Notes: generated from the sequence alone by a model not told the origin. A stretch of 64,000 nucleotides of DNA from an uncultured Oscillospiraceae bacterium (GCA_934481385.1 CAKSPD010000001.1:1-64000), one strand, 5' to 3'. Positions 1 through 7,790 are shown, counted from the first letter of the stretch. A program made the numbers and translations.

Positions 1-75
1 CGGATTTAGCTCATCTGGTAGAGCGCCACCTTGCCAAGGTGGAGGTAGCGAGTTCGAGCCTCGTAATCCGCTCCA
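1..75 (+). tRNA. tRNA-Gly (GCC), first base outside the window
   Basis: The cloverleaf is clear: anticodon stem CCACC/GGTGG enclosing loop TTGCCAA, with anticodon GCC at 33-35. The 3' acceptor strand AATCCGC (65-71) would pair with GCGGATT, of which only CGGATT is in the window, so one 5' base is cut off. The CCA end is encoded at 73-75. It is followed after 5 bases by tRNA-Cys, so the two are probably one transcript. Confidence 0.95.
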
Positions 76-80
76 AATAT

Positions 81-151
81 GGCGCTATAGCCAAGTGGTA
101 AGGCATGGGTCTGCAACACCCTGATCCCCAGTTCAAATCTGGGTGGCGCCT
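81..151 (+). tRNA. tRNA-Cys (GCA)
   Basis: The acceptor stem is GGCGCTA (81-87) with TGGCGCC (144-150). The anticodon loop CTGCAAC carries GCA at 113-115, and the T-loop GTTCAAATC is present. CCA is not encoded, unlike the neighbouring tRNA-Gly, so it must be added by the CCA-adding enzyme. Confidence 0.95.
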
Positions 152-163
152 CTTAAAAAATTG

Positions 164-195
164 AAATCCATAGGTTTTTACCTATGGATTTTTTC
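164..195. terminator. Bidirectional terminator after the tRNA pair
   Basis: A 10-bp stem AATCCATAGG (165-174)/CCTATGGATT (181-190) has T residues on its right side and an A run on its left. It can therefore end both the tRNA transcript (plus) and the NERD gene (minus), whose stop codon is at 198. Confidence 0.85.
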
Positions 196-197
196 TT

Positions 198-806
198 TTA
201 TCTGAATCTGTGCATAAATTTCTTAATCGGGTTTCTTATTCTTATGGAATCTATATAATTATAAATTCTGTCCGTATCGCATTTTGACTGCGGAAATTTT
301 CTTATTTCTTTTTCAAGGTCTTTAAGATATATGCCGACAGGACTTTTAAGTTCTATATCATCAGCAGTAAATACTACAACTGAATAAACGGGTACATTAT
401 TGAACTTCCCTTTTCTGAGATGATATTCAAGGTTTTTGACATGCGTTTTATTCTGGTACTGCGGATTATAGAATTTATATGTTTTTTTGCCGATTTTATG
501 AGTAAGCTGTTCACCCCTTCCGCTGACAGTTCCTGAAATTCCTTTTGTTTCAACAGCACACACGCCGAAATTTCCTATAAGTATATGGTCTATTTCAGAT
601 GTTTTGTCATAAAGAGGGAGATAAACATTATTCATAATTTTATATTTCTTTTTCTTTGCAATTTTTTTCAGAATTTCATATGTTTTTCGTTCAGCATTTC
701 TTCCCTTTTTCTTATTGTCGCTGAAATAGTCAGCAAAAAGAAGAACAATAAGAAGCAGAACAATCATGCTTAAAATCATCAGGAGTTTTTCCATTATTTT
801 TCTCAC
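198..806 (-). CDS. NERD-domain membrane-anchored protein
   Basis: This is a 202-residue protein with an N-terminal hydrophobic segment (about residues 8-26, Leu/Ile/Val rich), followed by a NERD (nuclease-related) domain. Visible NERD hallmarks are the GRNAERKTYEIL helix, the EIDHILIG strand and VETKGISG. These correspond to the acidic and lysine positions of PD-(D/E)XK-like folds. NERD proteins are thought to act in DNA processing, but the cellular role of single-domain versions is unknown. The longest frame starts at a GTG (806) lying inside the GAGGAAGTGAG region. An ATG at 794 gives a more normal spacing to that Shine-Dalgarno and may be the real start. The gene stands alone between a tRNA pair and a divergent DUF378 gene. 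I see no convincing promoter. Confidence 0.75.
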   Translation of the reverse strand: MRKIMEKLLMILSMIVLLLIVLLFADYFSDNKKKGRNAERKTYEILKKIAKKKKYKIMNNVYLPLYDKTSEIDHILIGNFGVCAVETKGISGTVSGRGEQLTHKIGKKTYKFYNPQYQNKTHVKNLEYHLRKGKFNNVPVYSVVVFTADDIELKSPVGIYLKDLEKEIRKFPQSKCDTDRIYNYIDSIRIRNPIKKFMHRFR

Positions 807-912
807 TTCCTCAGGAATATATTTTTAAAGCCGGTTAATAATACTTTCAGGACATCGTTTCCGCACAAGGAAAGAATGTCAGCAAAGCCACTGAAAAAAG
901 AGGTGTTTCTCC

Positions 913-1128
913 ATGTGGGACAAATTCGCTTTAATTCTGCTTGTAATAGGCGGATTAAACTGGGGACTGGTCGGAATTTTCGGATTTGACCTTGTGGCAT
1001 GGCTTTTCGGCGGTGCAGGAACTGTTCTCAGCAGAACTGTATATATACTTGTAGCCATTTCTGCGGTATGGTGCATATCGTTCCTGTTCAGAGAACAGCG
1101 TCACACATCAATTTCGATGACAGACTGA
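913..1128 (+). CDS. DUF378 family small membrane protein
   Basis: A 71-residue protein with two hydrophobic helices (about residues 5-25 and 40-60). It carries the DUF378 (YuzA-like) signature LLVIGGLNWGLVGIFGFDLVAW followed by LSR and YILVAISAV (only the spaced core is quoted here: GGLNWGLVG, FGFDLVAW). These are small inner-membrane proteins of unknown function that are widespread in Firmicutes. The Shine-Dalgarno GAGGTG lies 8 bases before the ATG. The gene is monocistronic: it is divergent from the NERD gene and convergent with rpsR. Confidence 0.85.
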   Translation: MWDKFALILLVIGGLNWGLVGIFGFDLVAWLFGGAGTVLSRTVYILVAISAVWCISFLFREQRHTSISMTD

Positions 1129-1198
1129 CTTTTTATGAAATAACCGTATTTTTTGAATAATGATGCCGTAAAAAATACGGTTTATAAAAACAACAAAA

Positions 1199-1223
1199 GG
1201 GAGGTCAAAGCCTCCCTTTTTTT
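1199..1223. terminator. Terminator between convergent DUF378 gene and rpsR
   Basis: The stem is GGGAGG (1199-1204)/CCTCCC (1211-1216) with a 6-base loop, followed by seven T on plus and preceded by AAAA, giving T on minus. A second inverted repeat (ACCGTATTTTTT/AAAAAATACGGT, about 1143-1182) lies just upstream. Confidence 0.9.
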
Positions 1224-1236
1224 ACGGGTTAATATA

Positions 1237-1479
1237 TTAGTCGCTTACATAAGGAAGTAATGCGATATATCTTGCTCTTTTGATAGCAGCAGTAAGCTCA
1301 CGCTGATGATATGCACATGTACCTGTAACACGTCTTGGCAGAATCTTAGCTCTGTCAGTCATGCACTTTCTGAGCTTAGCGAGGTCCTTGTAATCAATTT
1401 TCTCTACTCTGTCAGCACAGAACATACAAACCTTTTTGCGAGGTCTTTTAGCTGCACGAGGATTTCTTTCCTTTTCCAT
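1237..1479 (-). CDS. rpsR: 30S ribosomal protein bS18
   Basis: This 80-residue protein matches bS18 over its whole length, with the conserved [18 protein letters not shown] and [13 protein letters not shown] segments. The Cys residues in KVCMFC and GTCAYH, plus the Cys in LRKC, make it a cysteine-containing (C+, zinc-type) S18 rather than the cysteine-free paralogue. bS18 binds 16S rRNA as a heterodimer with bS6, whose gene opens the same operon. The Shine-Dalgarno AAGGAGATG precedes the ATG. It is the last gene of rpsF-ssb-rpsR and lies 45 bases after ssb. Confidence 0.97.
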   Translation of the reverse strand: MEKERNPRAAKRPRKKVCMFCADRVEKIDYKDLAKLRKCMTDRAKILPRRVTGTCAYHQRELTAAIKRARYIALLPYVSD

Positions 1480-1524
1480 GACTTACATCTCCTTTTCTAA
1501 AAATATAAAGCCTGATAAATTCTC

Positions 1525-2034
1525 TCAGAATGGCAAATCATTTTCGCCAAGTACTTCTTCAAAATCGCTGAGATTGCCAACTGACATACCGGTATTATCT
1601 GCGGGAGCAGAATTGAAATTCTGAGCAGGAGCATTGTTCTGAGGAGCTGAATTATTCTGGGAATAATTATTCTGAGGAACAGGATAACTATTATTATTGT
1701 TTACAGTTTTTTCGCCTGTAAAATAAGCATTTTCTATCTGTACATCAGTTGTATAATGTTTCACATCAGGGTGATTCCTGTCATTATAGCTACCTGTACG
1801 GAGAGTACCTTCAACGCAAATCATTTTACCTTTTGAAAAATACTTATTGATAAATTCAGCAGTCTGTCTCCAAGCAACACAAGATATAAAATCAGATTGT
1901 CTTTCGCCTGAAGATTTATCAGTAAAGTTTCTGTCAACTGCAACAGTAAATCTGCAATGAGCAACACCATTCTGAGTCTGGCTGAAATTAGGGTCAGCAG
2001 TAAGTCTGCCCATTAAAATAACCTTATTAATCAT
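1525..2034 (-). CDS. ssb: Single-stranded DNA-binding protein SSB
   Basis: This is the single-stranded DNA-binding protein of the replisome. An N-terminal OB fold occupies residues 1 to about 105 (INKVILMGRLTADPN, FISCVAWRQTAEF, GKMICVEGTLRTGSY). A Gln/Asn/Pro-rich disordered tail follows, ending in the acidic protein-interaction tip ENDLPF. A longer frame begins at a TTG at 2043, but that lies in the Shine-Dalgarno region (AGAGAGG). The ATG at 2034, giving MINKVILMGRL as in other SSBs, is the better start. It sits between rpsF and rpsR, the standard bacterial arrangement that couples SSB to ribosomal protein supply. Confidence 0.96.
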   Translation of the reverse strand: MINKVILMGRLTADPNFSQTQNGVAHCRFTVAVDRNFTDKSSGERQSDFISCVAWRQTAEFINKYFSKGKMICVEGTLRTGSYNDRNHPDVKHYTTDVQIENAYFTGEKTVNNNNSYPVPQNNYSQNNSAPQNNAPAQNFNSAPADNTGMSVGNLSDFEEVLGENDLPF

Positions 2035-2061
2035 TAATAACAACCTCTCTGGAATACCAAA

Positions 2062-2355
2062 TTAAAGAACAGTGATGAGAGAACGAAGTACGCCGTCACT
2101 GATGTTAAGACGTCTTGAAAGCTCTGCCGGAAAATCGGGTTTTGAAGTAAAGCTGTAAATTACATAGTAACCTTCAGTTTCGTCATTGATAGGATATGCG
2201 AGCTTACGCTTACCCCAATCTTCGTTAACTTCAACAGCTTCAGCATGTCTTTCGATAACGCCCTTGAATTTTTCAGCAAGTTCCTTAACGGATTCTTCGC
2301 CGTTAGCAAGGCTGTAAATAACCATAGCTTCATATTTAGCAGATACCTTAGCCAT
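2062..2355 (-). CDS. rpsF: 30S ribosomal protein bS6
   Basis: The 97-residue protein carries the bS6 ferredoxin-like fold: an initial KYEAMVIYS strand, then WGKRKLAYPIND and GYYVIYSF. bS6 pairs with bS18 on the platform of the small subunit. The longest frame starts at a GTG (2364) that is part of the Shine-Dalgarno AAAGGAGGTG. The ATG at 2355 is correctly spaced and is chosen here. It is the first gene of rpsF-ssb-rpsR, driven by the strong promoter at 2415-2443, with a short structured leader (2380-2399). Confidence 0.96.
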   Translation of the reverse strand: MAKVSAKYEAMVIYSLANGEESVKELAEKFKGVIERHAEAVEVNEDWGKRKLAYPINDETEGYYVIYSFTSKPDFPAELSRRLNISDGVLRSLITVL

Positions 2356-2379
2356 TAAAAACACCTCCTTTCAGAATAC

Positions 2380-2399
2380 GTCCGCCACTCACAACGGAC
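2380..2399 (-). promoter_or_regulatory. rpsF leader hairpin, possible S6:S18 autoregulatory site
   Basis: In the minus-strand transcript, GUCCG pairs with CGGAC around a 10-base loop, within the short leader between the promoter and the rpsF Shine-Dalgarno. An S6:S18-binding leader RNA with an essential CCG is known for rpsF operons. The hairpin and CCG are seen; its equivalence to that motif is inferred. Confidence 0.45.
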
Positions 2400-2414
2400 A
2401 AGGATACTTTTAAT

Positions 2415-2443
2415 ACTATACACTATTTAATAAAATTTGTCAA
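2415..2443 (-). promoter_or_regulatory. Sigma-A promoter of rpsF-ssb-rpsR
   Basis: On the minus strand there is a perfect -35 TTGACA (2438-2443), a 17-bp spacer and a -10 TATAGT (2415-2420). It lies about 60 bases upstream of the rpsF ATG and is back-to-back with the aroB promoter. Confidence 0.9.
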
Positions 2444-2496
2444 GGGTTTCGGAATATTTTTAAAAAATAAAATTTAAAGTGCATATAATCTTATTC

Positions 2497-2525
2497 TTGA
2501 CAAATTACGGTTTATATGGTATATT
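2497..2525 (+). promoter_or_regulatory. Sigma-A promoter of the aroB-aroA-aroC operon
   Basis: The -35 TTGACA (2497-2502), 17-bp spacer and -10 TATATT (2520-2525) precede a leader of about 70 bases containing a terminator-like hairpin. Confidence 0.88.
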
Positions 2526-2540
2526 TTTATGTGAAGCATT

Positions 2541-2571
2541 ACCGCTGTTCAGATAAAAAACAGCGGTTTTT
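2541..2571 (+). promoter_or_regulatory. Terminator-like hairpin in the aroB leader
   Basis: A 9-bp perfect stem ACCGCTGTT (2541-2549)/AACAGCGGT (2559-2567) is followed by TTTTT. It lies between the promoter and the aroB Shine-Dalgarno, so it would be transcribed before aroB. It may act as an attenuator or as a 5' stabilising hairpin. I see no leader peptide or recognisable riboswitch, because only about 10 nt precede the stem. Confidence 0.6.
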
Positions 2572-2600
2572 GATTACTATATACAGGGGTGATTTTTCAG

Positions 2601-3644
2601 ATGAAAAAAATCAGAGTAAATACAAGCTCTCCTTATGATGTTCTTATTGAAAGAGGTATGATTGAAAACTGCGGAAAATTTATTGCAGATACAGTCAAAT
2701 CACGCAATGCCGTTATAGTTACTGATGATAAAGTAAACAGTCTTTATGGAAATACTGTAAAAAAATCTATGGAGCAGAACGGCTTTAATGTTGATATATT
2801 TGAATTTCCTAACGGTGAAAAATCTAAAAATTCAGATACGCTCAACAGAATATATGATTTTCTCTGCGAAAAAAATATAACACGTTCTGATATACTAATA
2901 GCACTCGGAGGCGGAGTTGTCGGAGATATTACAGGTTTTGCATCTGCAACTTTTTTAAGAGGAATAGATTTTATTCAGATTCCTACAACACTCCTTGCCC
3001 AGATTGATTCATCAGTAGGCGGAAAAACTGCTATTGACCTCAAAGGCGGTAAAAATCTTGCAGGAGCTTTTAAACAGCCAAAACTTGTCATATGCGACAG
3101 CAACACTCTTAAAACTCTCTCCCCTGAATTTCTTTCTGACGGAATGGCTGAAGCTATAAAATACGGAATGATTCGTGATAAAAAGCTCTTTGATGAAATT
3201 GCATCACACAACATTGAAAATATCGATGAAATTATGGACGATATGGTTTATACATGCATTGATATAAAAAGAGATGTTGTTGAACATGATGAATTTGATA
3301 CAGGTGAACGAATGATTTTAAATTTCGGTCACACTCTCGGTCATGCTGTCGAGGGATATTATAACTATACAACATATACACATGGCTGTGGTGTTGCAGT
3401 CGGAATGGCTATGATTACAAAAAAATTATGCTCTGATGAAGTATACAGCAAACTTATAAAATGTCTTGAAAATTACAGACTTCCAATAAATGTTCCGGTA
3501 TCAGCCGATAAACTTCTTCCATTCTGCTCAAAAGATAAAAAAAGAAGTTCAGGAAATATCAGCTATATTGTATGCCACGAAATCGGAAAAGCTGAAATAA
3601 TCAAAACTTCTGTTGAAGATTTCAACGCTCTTATGGGGGACTGA
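2601..3644 (+). CDS. aroB: 3-dehydroquinate synthase
   Basis: It converts DAHP to 3-dehydroquinate, the second step of the shikimate pathway, using NAD and a divalent metal. The 347-residue protein shows the NAD-binding GGGVVGDITGF, the PTTLLAQIDSSVGGKTA active-site region, the MAEAIKYGMI segment (metal Glu), and the metal-binding histidines in NFGHTLGHA and THGCGVAVGM. The longest frame starts at a GTG (2589) lying inside the Shine-Dalgarno GGGGTGAT. The ATG at 2601, seven bases after it, is preferred. It leads an operon with aroA (7 bases downstream) and aroC, driven by the promoter at 2497. Confidence 0.96.
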   Translation: MKKIRVNTSSPYDVLIERGMIENCGKFIADTVKSRNAVIVTDDKVNSLYGNTVKKSMEQNGFNVDIFEFPNGEKSKNSDTLNRIYDFLCEKNITRSDILIALGGGVVGDITGFASATFLRGIDFIQIPTTLLAQIDSSVGGKTAIDLKGGKNLAGAFKQPKLVICDSNTLKTLSPEFLSDGMAEAIKYGMIRDKKLFDEIASHNIENIDEIMDDMVYTCIDIKRDVVEHDEFDTGERMILNFGHTLGHAVEGYYNYTTYTHGCGVAVGMAMITKKLCSDEVYSKLIKCLENYRLPINVPVSADKLLPFCSKDKKRSSGNISYIVCHEIGKAEIIKTSVEDFNALMGD

Positions 3645-3651
3645 TTCACTT

Positions 3652-4890
3652 ATGGATATAAAAATTCAGCCTTCAAAATTAGAGGGAACTGTTAAAATTC
3701 CCTCATCAAAAAGCTACTCTCACCGTATGCTTATATGTGCGGGACTTTCTGACGGAAAATCAGTTGTAAGCGGAATTACATTCTCAAAGGATATTTATGC
3801 AACAATTTCATCTATGACGGCTCTCGGTACAGAATTTGAAATAAACGGCGATACTGTAACTGTTCAGGGAATATCGGAACTTCCTGAAAATGCTGTTATA
3901 GATTGCTGTGAAAGCGGTTCTACACTCAGATTTTTAATCCCGATAGCCTGTGCATTGGGTATTCCCTCGGAATTTCTCGGGCAGGGCAGACTCCCTCAGC
4001 GTCCTATTGATATATATATAAGGGAACTTTCAAAGAACGGCATTGAATTTGATTACAGCAATACTATGCCTTTCAGCCTTTCAGGAAAACTTAAATCAGG
4101 TGATTTTTATCTTGAAGGCGATGTTTCATCGCAGTTTGTAACAGGTCTTATGTTTGCACTTCCGGTTCTTGACGGTGATTCAAAAATAATAATGAAATCA
4201 CATCTTGAATCAAAACCATATGCAGATATGACTGTGTCTTGTTTAAATCTTTTCGGAATAGAAATAACTGAAACGGATTACGGATATTTCATAAAAGGAA
4301 ATCAGAAATACATTTCACACAACTGTACTGTTGAGGGCGATTATTCTCAGGCTGCATTCTTCTTTACTGCAAACGCTATCGGAAACAATATAAAGCTTGA
4401 AAATCTTTCTGAAAACAGTGTTCAGGGCGACAAAAAAATTCTTGAAATTATTGATGAAATGTGTTATAATGGGAAAAACGGCAGACTTGGTCACTTTAAA
4501 ACAGACTGTTCAGATATTCCTGACCTTGTTCCTATACTTGCCGTTCTGGGTTCTTTTGGTTCAGAAAAGTCATTTATACTAAACGCAAAAAGACTTAAAA
4601 TAAAGGAAAGTGACAGACTTCTTGCCATATCTTCCGTTTTAAATGAAATCGGAGGAAAAGTTACTGCTCTTGATGACGGTCTTATTATTGAACCTGTTGA
4701 TGAGTTCAGGGGCGGTGAAATTGACAGCTTTGGTGACCACCGTATTGTTATGTGCGGTGCTGTGGCATCAACACGTTCAAAGAATCCTGTAATCATCAAA
4801 GGTGCTGACGCAGTATCAAAATCATATCCCGATTTCTTCGGGGATTTCAAAAAACTGGGAGGAAATTTTAATGTCATCAATCTGGAATAA
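3652..4890 (+). CDS. aroA: 3-phosphoshikimate 1-carboxyvinyltransferase (EPSP synthase)
   Basis: It joins shikimate-3-phosphate with PEP to give EPSP, the penultimate step to chorismate. In the 412 residues the family motifs appear in order: SKSYSHRMLI (phosphate-binding Lys/Ser/Arg), CCESGSTLRFLIP, the GQGRLPQRPI loop, GDVSSQFVTGL, DYSQAAFFF, KESDRLLA and GDHRIVM. An in-frame extension to 3613 would overlap the end of aroB and add residues unlike the family, so ATG 3652 (MDIKIQPSKL) is chosen; the Shine-Dalgarno is GGGGGA at the aroB stop. Its 3' end overlaps the start of aroC by 20 bases. The SGSTLRF loop (no GNAGT) looks unlike the glyphosate-sensitive E. coli type, but sensitivity cannot be judged from this. 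Confidence 0.96.
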   Translation: MDIKIQPSKLEGTVKIPSSKSYSHRMLICAGLSDGKSVVSGITFSKDIYATISSMTALGTEFEINGDTVTVQGISELPENAVIDCCESGSTLRFLIPIACALGIPSEFLGQGRLPQRPIDIYIRELSKNGIEFDYSNTMPFSLSGKLKSGDFYLEGDVSSQFVTGLMFALPVLDGDSKIIMKSHLESKPYADMTVSCLNLFGIEITETDYGYFIKGNQKYISHNCTVEGDYSQAAFFFTANAIGNNIKLENLSENSVQGDKKILEIIDEMCYNGKNGRLGHFKTDCSDIPDLVPILAVLGSFGSEKSFILNAKRLKIKESDRLLAISSVLNEIGGKVTALDDGLIIEPVDEFRGGEIDSFGDHRIVMCGAVASTRSKNPVIIKGADAVSKSYPDFFGDFKKLGGNFNVINLE

Positions 4891-5962
4891 CCGCATATCA
4901 GTATCTATATTCGGAGAATCACATGGCCCTGCAATCGGTGTGATTATAGATAATCTGCCATCAGGCGAATATATCGACTCGGAGGAGCTTGCAAGATTTA
5001 TGGCAAGGAGAGCTCCTAAAAAGGACGGTACAACCACTTCAAGAAGTGAAAAGGATATGCCTCAGATTATATCAGGTATGCTCCACGAAAGAACAACAGG
5101 AACTCCTCTCTGTGCATTTATACAGAACACAGATACACATTCAGGAGATTATTCAAATATATCAAAACTTGCACGCCCCGGTCATGCTGATTATACAGGT
5201 GCTTTAAGATATAAAGGTTTCAATGACGTAAGAGGCGGAGGTCATTTTTCAGGCCGGCTTACTGCTCCCCTTTGTTTTGCCGGTGCAGTATGCGGTCAGA
5301 TTCTCGAAAGACGTGGAATTTATACAGGAGCTCATATTCTCTCTGTACACAATATAAAGGATTCTGCTTTCAACTATGTAAAAGTAAGCAGAGAAGATAT
5401 TCTGAATGTGAGATATAAAGAATTTCCTGTAATAAACGATAAAAAAGGCGAACTTATAAAGGCTGATATTCAGAAAGCAAGAATGGGCTGTGAATCACTC
5501 GGAGGAATTATTGAATGTGCATCAGTCAATGTTCCGGCAGGTATAGGCTCTCCCATATTTGACGGACTTGAAAATTCAATAGCACAGCTTATATTTGGCA
5601 TACCTGCCGTAAAAGGTCTTGAATTCGGTGCAGGATTTGAAACTGCAAAAATGGTCGGCAGTCAGAATAATGATGACTTCTACGTTGATGAAAGAGGTCA
5701 TGTTCTTACAAAGACAAACAACCATGGCGGTATTCTCGGCGGTATATCATCAGGAATGCCAATAACTTTAAGAGTTGCAATAAAGCCTACTCCCTCCATT
5801 GCAAAACCTCAGGAAACTATCAACATGAAGGATATGTCAAATGAAATCCTCGAAATAAAGGGCAGACACGACCCATGCATAGTTCCGAGAGCTGTACCAT
5901 GTGTTGAATCTGCTGTGAATATCGCTTTGCTTTCACATATGCTTGAATACCCTAACTTCTGA
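4871..5962 (+). CDS. aroC: Chorismate synthase
   Basis: This is an FMNH2-dependent anti-1,4 eliminase that turns EPSP into chorismate, the branch point for aromatic amino acids and folate. The 363-residue protein contains FGESHGPAIGVIID at its N terminus, RPGHADY, RGGGHFSGRLTAPL, GGILGGISSGMP and the C-terminal GRHDPCIVPRAVP signature, all typical of the family. The ATG at 4871 follows GGGAGG and overlaps the end of aroA by 20 bases, suggesting translational coupling. A longer in-frame extension to 4802 is a read-back into aroA and is rejected. The flavin reductase that supplies FMNH2 is not obvious in this window. Confidence 0.97.
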   Translation: MSSIWNNRISVSIFGESHGPAIGVIIDNLPSGEYIDSEELARFMARRAPKKDGTTTSRSEKDMPQIISGMLHERTTGTPLCAFIQNTDTHSGDYSNISKLARPGHADYTGALRYKGFNDVRGGGHFSGRLTAPLCFAGAVCGQILERRGIYTGAHILSVHNIKDSAFNYVKVSREDILNVRYKEFPVINDKKGELIKADIQKARMGCESLGGIIECASVNVPAGIGSPIFDGLENSIAQLIFGIPAVKGLEFGAGFETAKMVGSQNNDDFYVDERGHVLTKTNNHGGILGGISSGMPITLRVAIKPTPSIAKPQETINMKDMSNEILEIKGRHDPCIVPRAVPCVESAVNIALLSHMLEYPNF

Positions 5963-5976
5963 TAACGGTGAAATTT

Positions 5977-6573
5977 ATGCAGGACGAGAATATTTTTAAA
6001 ATGTCAAAATCAGCTGATACCGAAATCAAAGATACAGGAATGTCAAACATACTTATATGCTATCTTCTTCATAAACTTGGCAGACCTGTTGAAACTGAAC
6101 AGCTCTATGAAATTGCTGTCGGCAATGAAATAATCAGCTATTTCTTTTATCAGGAATCAATTGACTATCTTCTTAAAAACAATATAATTAAGATTGTAAA
6201 AAATGATAATCTTAAAGACTGTTATGTGAATGATGAAAGAGGAACTCTGTGTGCAATAGAACTGAAACGCTATATTCCAAAATCATACAGAGATAAAATT
6301 GTTCTCTCTGCATTGAAATATTTTGACAGACTGAAAAAAGAACAGGAATTTGTTGTTGAATATATAAAAGTAAAGACAGGCGGTTATTATACAAGAATAC
6401 GCTGTCTTGACATTCTTAACGATTTAATGGATATAAAGCTTTATGCTCCTGATTATTCACAGGCAAAGCTTATCGGCGAAAAAATTATGCTTAACCCTGC
6501 CGGATTCTATGACAAGGTTATGTCACTTGCACTTTCAAACAAAGAGGAAGAATATGACCTCTCTGAAATATAA
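5977..6573 (+). CDS. DUF4364 family protein, probable winged-helix protein
   Basis: The 198-residue protein resembles the DUF4364 family, which is common in Clostridia. The N-terminal part (about residues 15-80: NILICYLLHKL, then YFFYQESIDYLLKNNIIK) has the look of a winged helix related to PadR/MarR-type regulators. The C-terminal part is alpha/beta and uncharacterised. Its biological role is unknown. The frame opens at a GTG (5968) within GGTGA, and the ATG at 5977 is the better-placed start. It lies 14 bases after aroC and before a terminator, so it is the fourth gene of the aro operon. A role in regulating or using aromatic metabolism is only a guess from position. Confidence 0.75.
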   Translation: MQDENIFKMSKSADTEIKDTGMSNILICYLLHKLGRPVETEQLYEIAVGNEIISYFFYQESIDYLLKNNIIKIVKNDNLKDCYVNDERGTLCAIELKRYIPKSYRDKIVLSALKYFDRLKKEQEFVVEYIKVKTGGYYTRIRCLDILNDLMDIKLYAPDYSQAKLIGEKIMLNPAGFYDKVMSLALSNKEEEYDLSEI

Positions 6574-6574
6574 A

Positions 6575-6604
6575 AAAATCCGACAGATAATGTCGGATTT
6601 TTTT
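6575..6604. terminator. Bidirectional terminator at the end of the aro operon
   Basis: A 10-bp stem AAATCCGACA (6576-6585)/TGTCGGATTT (6591-6600) with loop GATAA is flanked by A7 on the left and a T run on the right. It serves both the DUF4364 gene and the convergent pseudouridine synthase gene. Confidence 0.92.
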
Positions 6605-7550
6605 ATCTGAGATATTTGTGTTCAAAATACGGCACTGCACATCTGAATGTTTTTCCGTTGAGATATGACAAGAACGAATCCTGTTCAAAATTAAATTCAA
6701 CAGAATATGCACAGAGAGTCTGTATAAAGCATTTATATTTCTTGTTTATTTCAGGTATGCCATACTTTCCGTCCCCCAGAATAGGAGAACCGATATGCGA
6801 GAGATGAGCTCTTATCTGATGTGTTCTTCCTGTTACAAGCTCAATTTCCGCAAGAGTAAGTTCAGGATATTGCTTGATTACACGATATTTTGTAACTATT
6901 TTCTTATAGCCCTCCATAACTGTATCGCTTATTCTGACTATATTTCCGTTGGGCATTTTTTTATGATATGCCGTAAGAGTTCCCATTGGTGAGGGCAGAG
7001 GCTTTACCGTTATGCAGTGATATTTTTTTATAACCTGATTTTCCCTTATGGCTCTGTTAAGTTCTTTCAATGACTGGAAATTCTTTGCACAGATGACAAT
7101 TCCGCATGTATTTTTATCAAGTCTGTTGCAGAGTGCCGGTGAAAAAGTATTTTCATTATAAGGCGAATAAATATTCTTTTTATAAAGATAACAGAGAATA
7201 CGGTTTATCATATTATCATGATTATTTGTATCATCAGAATGAACAGAAATTCCTGTCGGTTTGTCTGCTATGATTATATTATCATCTTCATAGACTATAT
7301 CTATATTATAATCAGCATCAAGAAATGAAAGATTTATTTCACGTTTAAGAAATTCATCTTTTACATATATTTTTACATTGTCCCCTTCTTTAAGCATTAC
7401 TGATATACTGCATGGTTTTCCGTTAAGCTTTATTTCTTTTTTTCTGAAAAGCTTGAACATCATACTTTTAGGAAGTTCAGGCAGAGCCTTGATAATAAAC
7501 TTATCTATTCTCTGACCGCTGTCATTGGATTCAATAATAAATTCCTTCAA
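6603..7550 (-). CDS. RluA-family pseudouridine synthase
   Basis: This enzyme isomerises uridine in rRNA or tRNA; its exact target cannot be told from sequence. An N-terminal S4 RNA-binding domain (residues about 10-60) precedes the catalytic domain. The catalytic Asp is D145 in NRLDKNTCG, the RluA-type RLD motif, and the RTHQIRAHL segment of the family lies near residue 245. The first family residue is Asn where RluC/RluD have His. The 315-residue length is normal. Translation seems to start at TTG 7550 after GGGAG, with no in-frame ATG nearby. The gene is monocistronic with its own promoter (7584-7611). Confidence 0.9.
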   Translation of the reverse strand: MKEFIIESNDSGQRIDKFIIKALPELPKSMMFKLFRKKEIKLNGKPCSISVMLKEGDNVKIYVKDEFLKREINLSFLDADYNIDIVYEDDNIIIADKPTGISVHSDDTNNHDNMINRILCYLYKKNIYSPYNENTFSPALCNRLDKNTCGIVICAKNFQSLKELNRAIRENQVIKKYHCITVKPLPSPMGTLTAYHKKMPNGNIVRISDTVMEGYKKIVTKYRVIKQYPELTLAEIELVTGRTHQIRAHLSHIGSPILGDGKYGIPEINKKYKCFIQTLCAYSVEFNFEQDSFLSYLNGKTFRCAVPYFEHKYLR

Positions 7551-7583
7551 AAAAAATCAGCTCCCATAATATTTATAATTATT

Positions 7584-7611
7584 ATTATATCATATATTCA
7601 GGAATAGTCAA
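7584..7611 (-). promoter_or_regulatory. Promoter of the pseudouridine synthase gene
   Basis: On the minus strand: -35 TTGACT (7606-7611), 16-bp spacer, -10 TATAAT (7584-7589), about 35 bases from the TTG start. Confidence 0.75.
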
Positions 7612-7689
7612 ACCAAAACTTTAACTCCGGCAATATGCACAGTTATTTTATTTTTGGGTTGTATAATGTTACAAAAATTTATAAACTCC

Positions 7690-7719
7690 TTGACTTTTTA
7701 TACAAAAAAATACTATAAT
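7690..7719 (+). promoter_or_regulatory. Promoter of the GH25 lysozyme gene
   Basis: The -35 TTGACT (7690-7695), 18-bp spacer and -10 TATAAT (7714-7719) lie about 70 bases upstream of the GTG start. An inverted repeat TTGTA/TACAA lies just upstream (about 7660-7675). Confidence 0.8.
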
Positions 7720-7790
7720 TGAAAATAGAGTTTAATGAACGGTTTTACTTTATATTTAAAATTATAAATATTTTATGGAGGCTGATTCCT

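Noticed and set aside
1141..1184. Inverted repeat ACCGTATTTTTT/AAAAAATACGGT as a separate terminator
   Set aside because: The loop is long and no T tract follows; the adjacent 1199-1223 hairpin explains termination better.
4397..4880. Open frames inside aroA on both strands (61 and 129 codons)
   Set aside because: They lie entirely within aroA, have no family resemblance and no well-placed Shine-Dalgarno.
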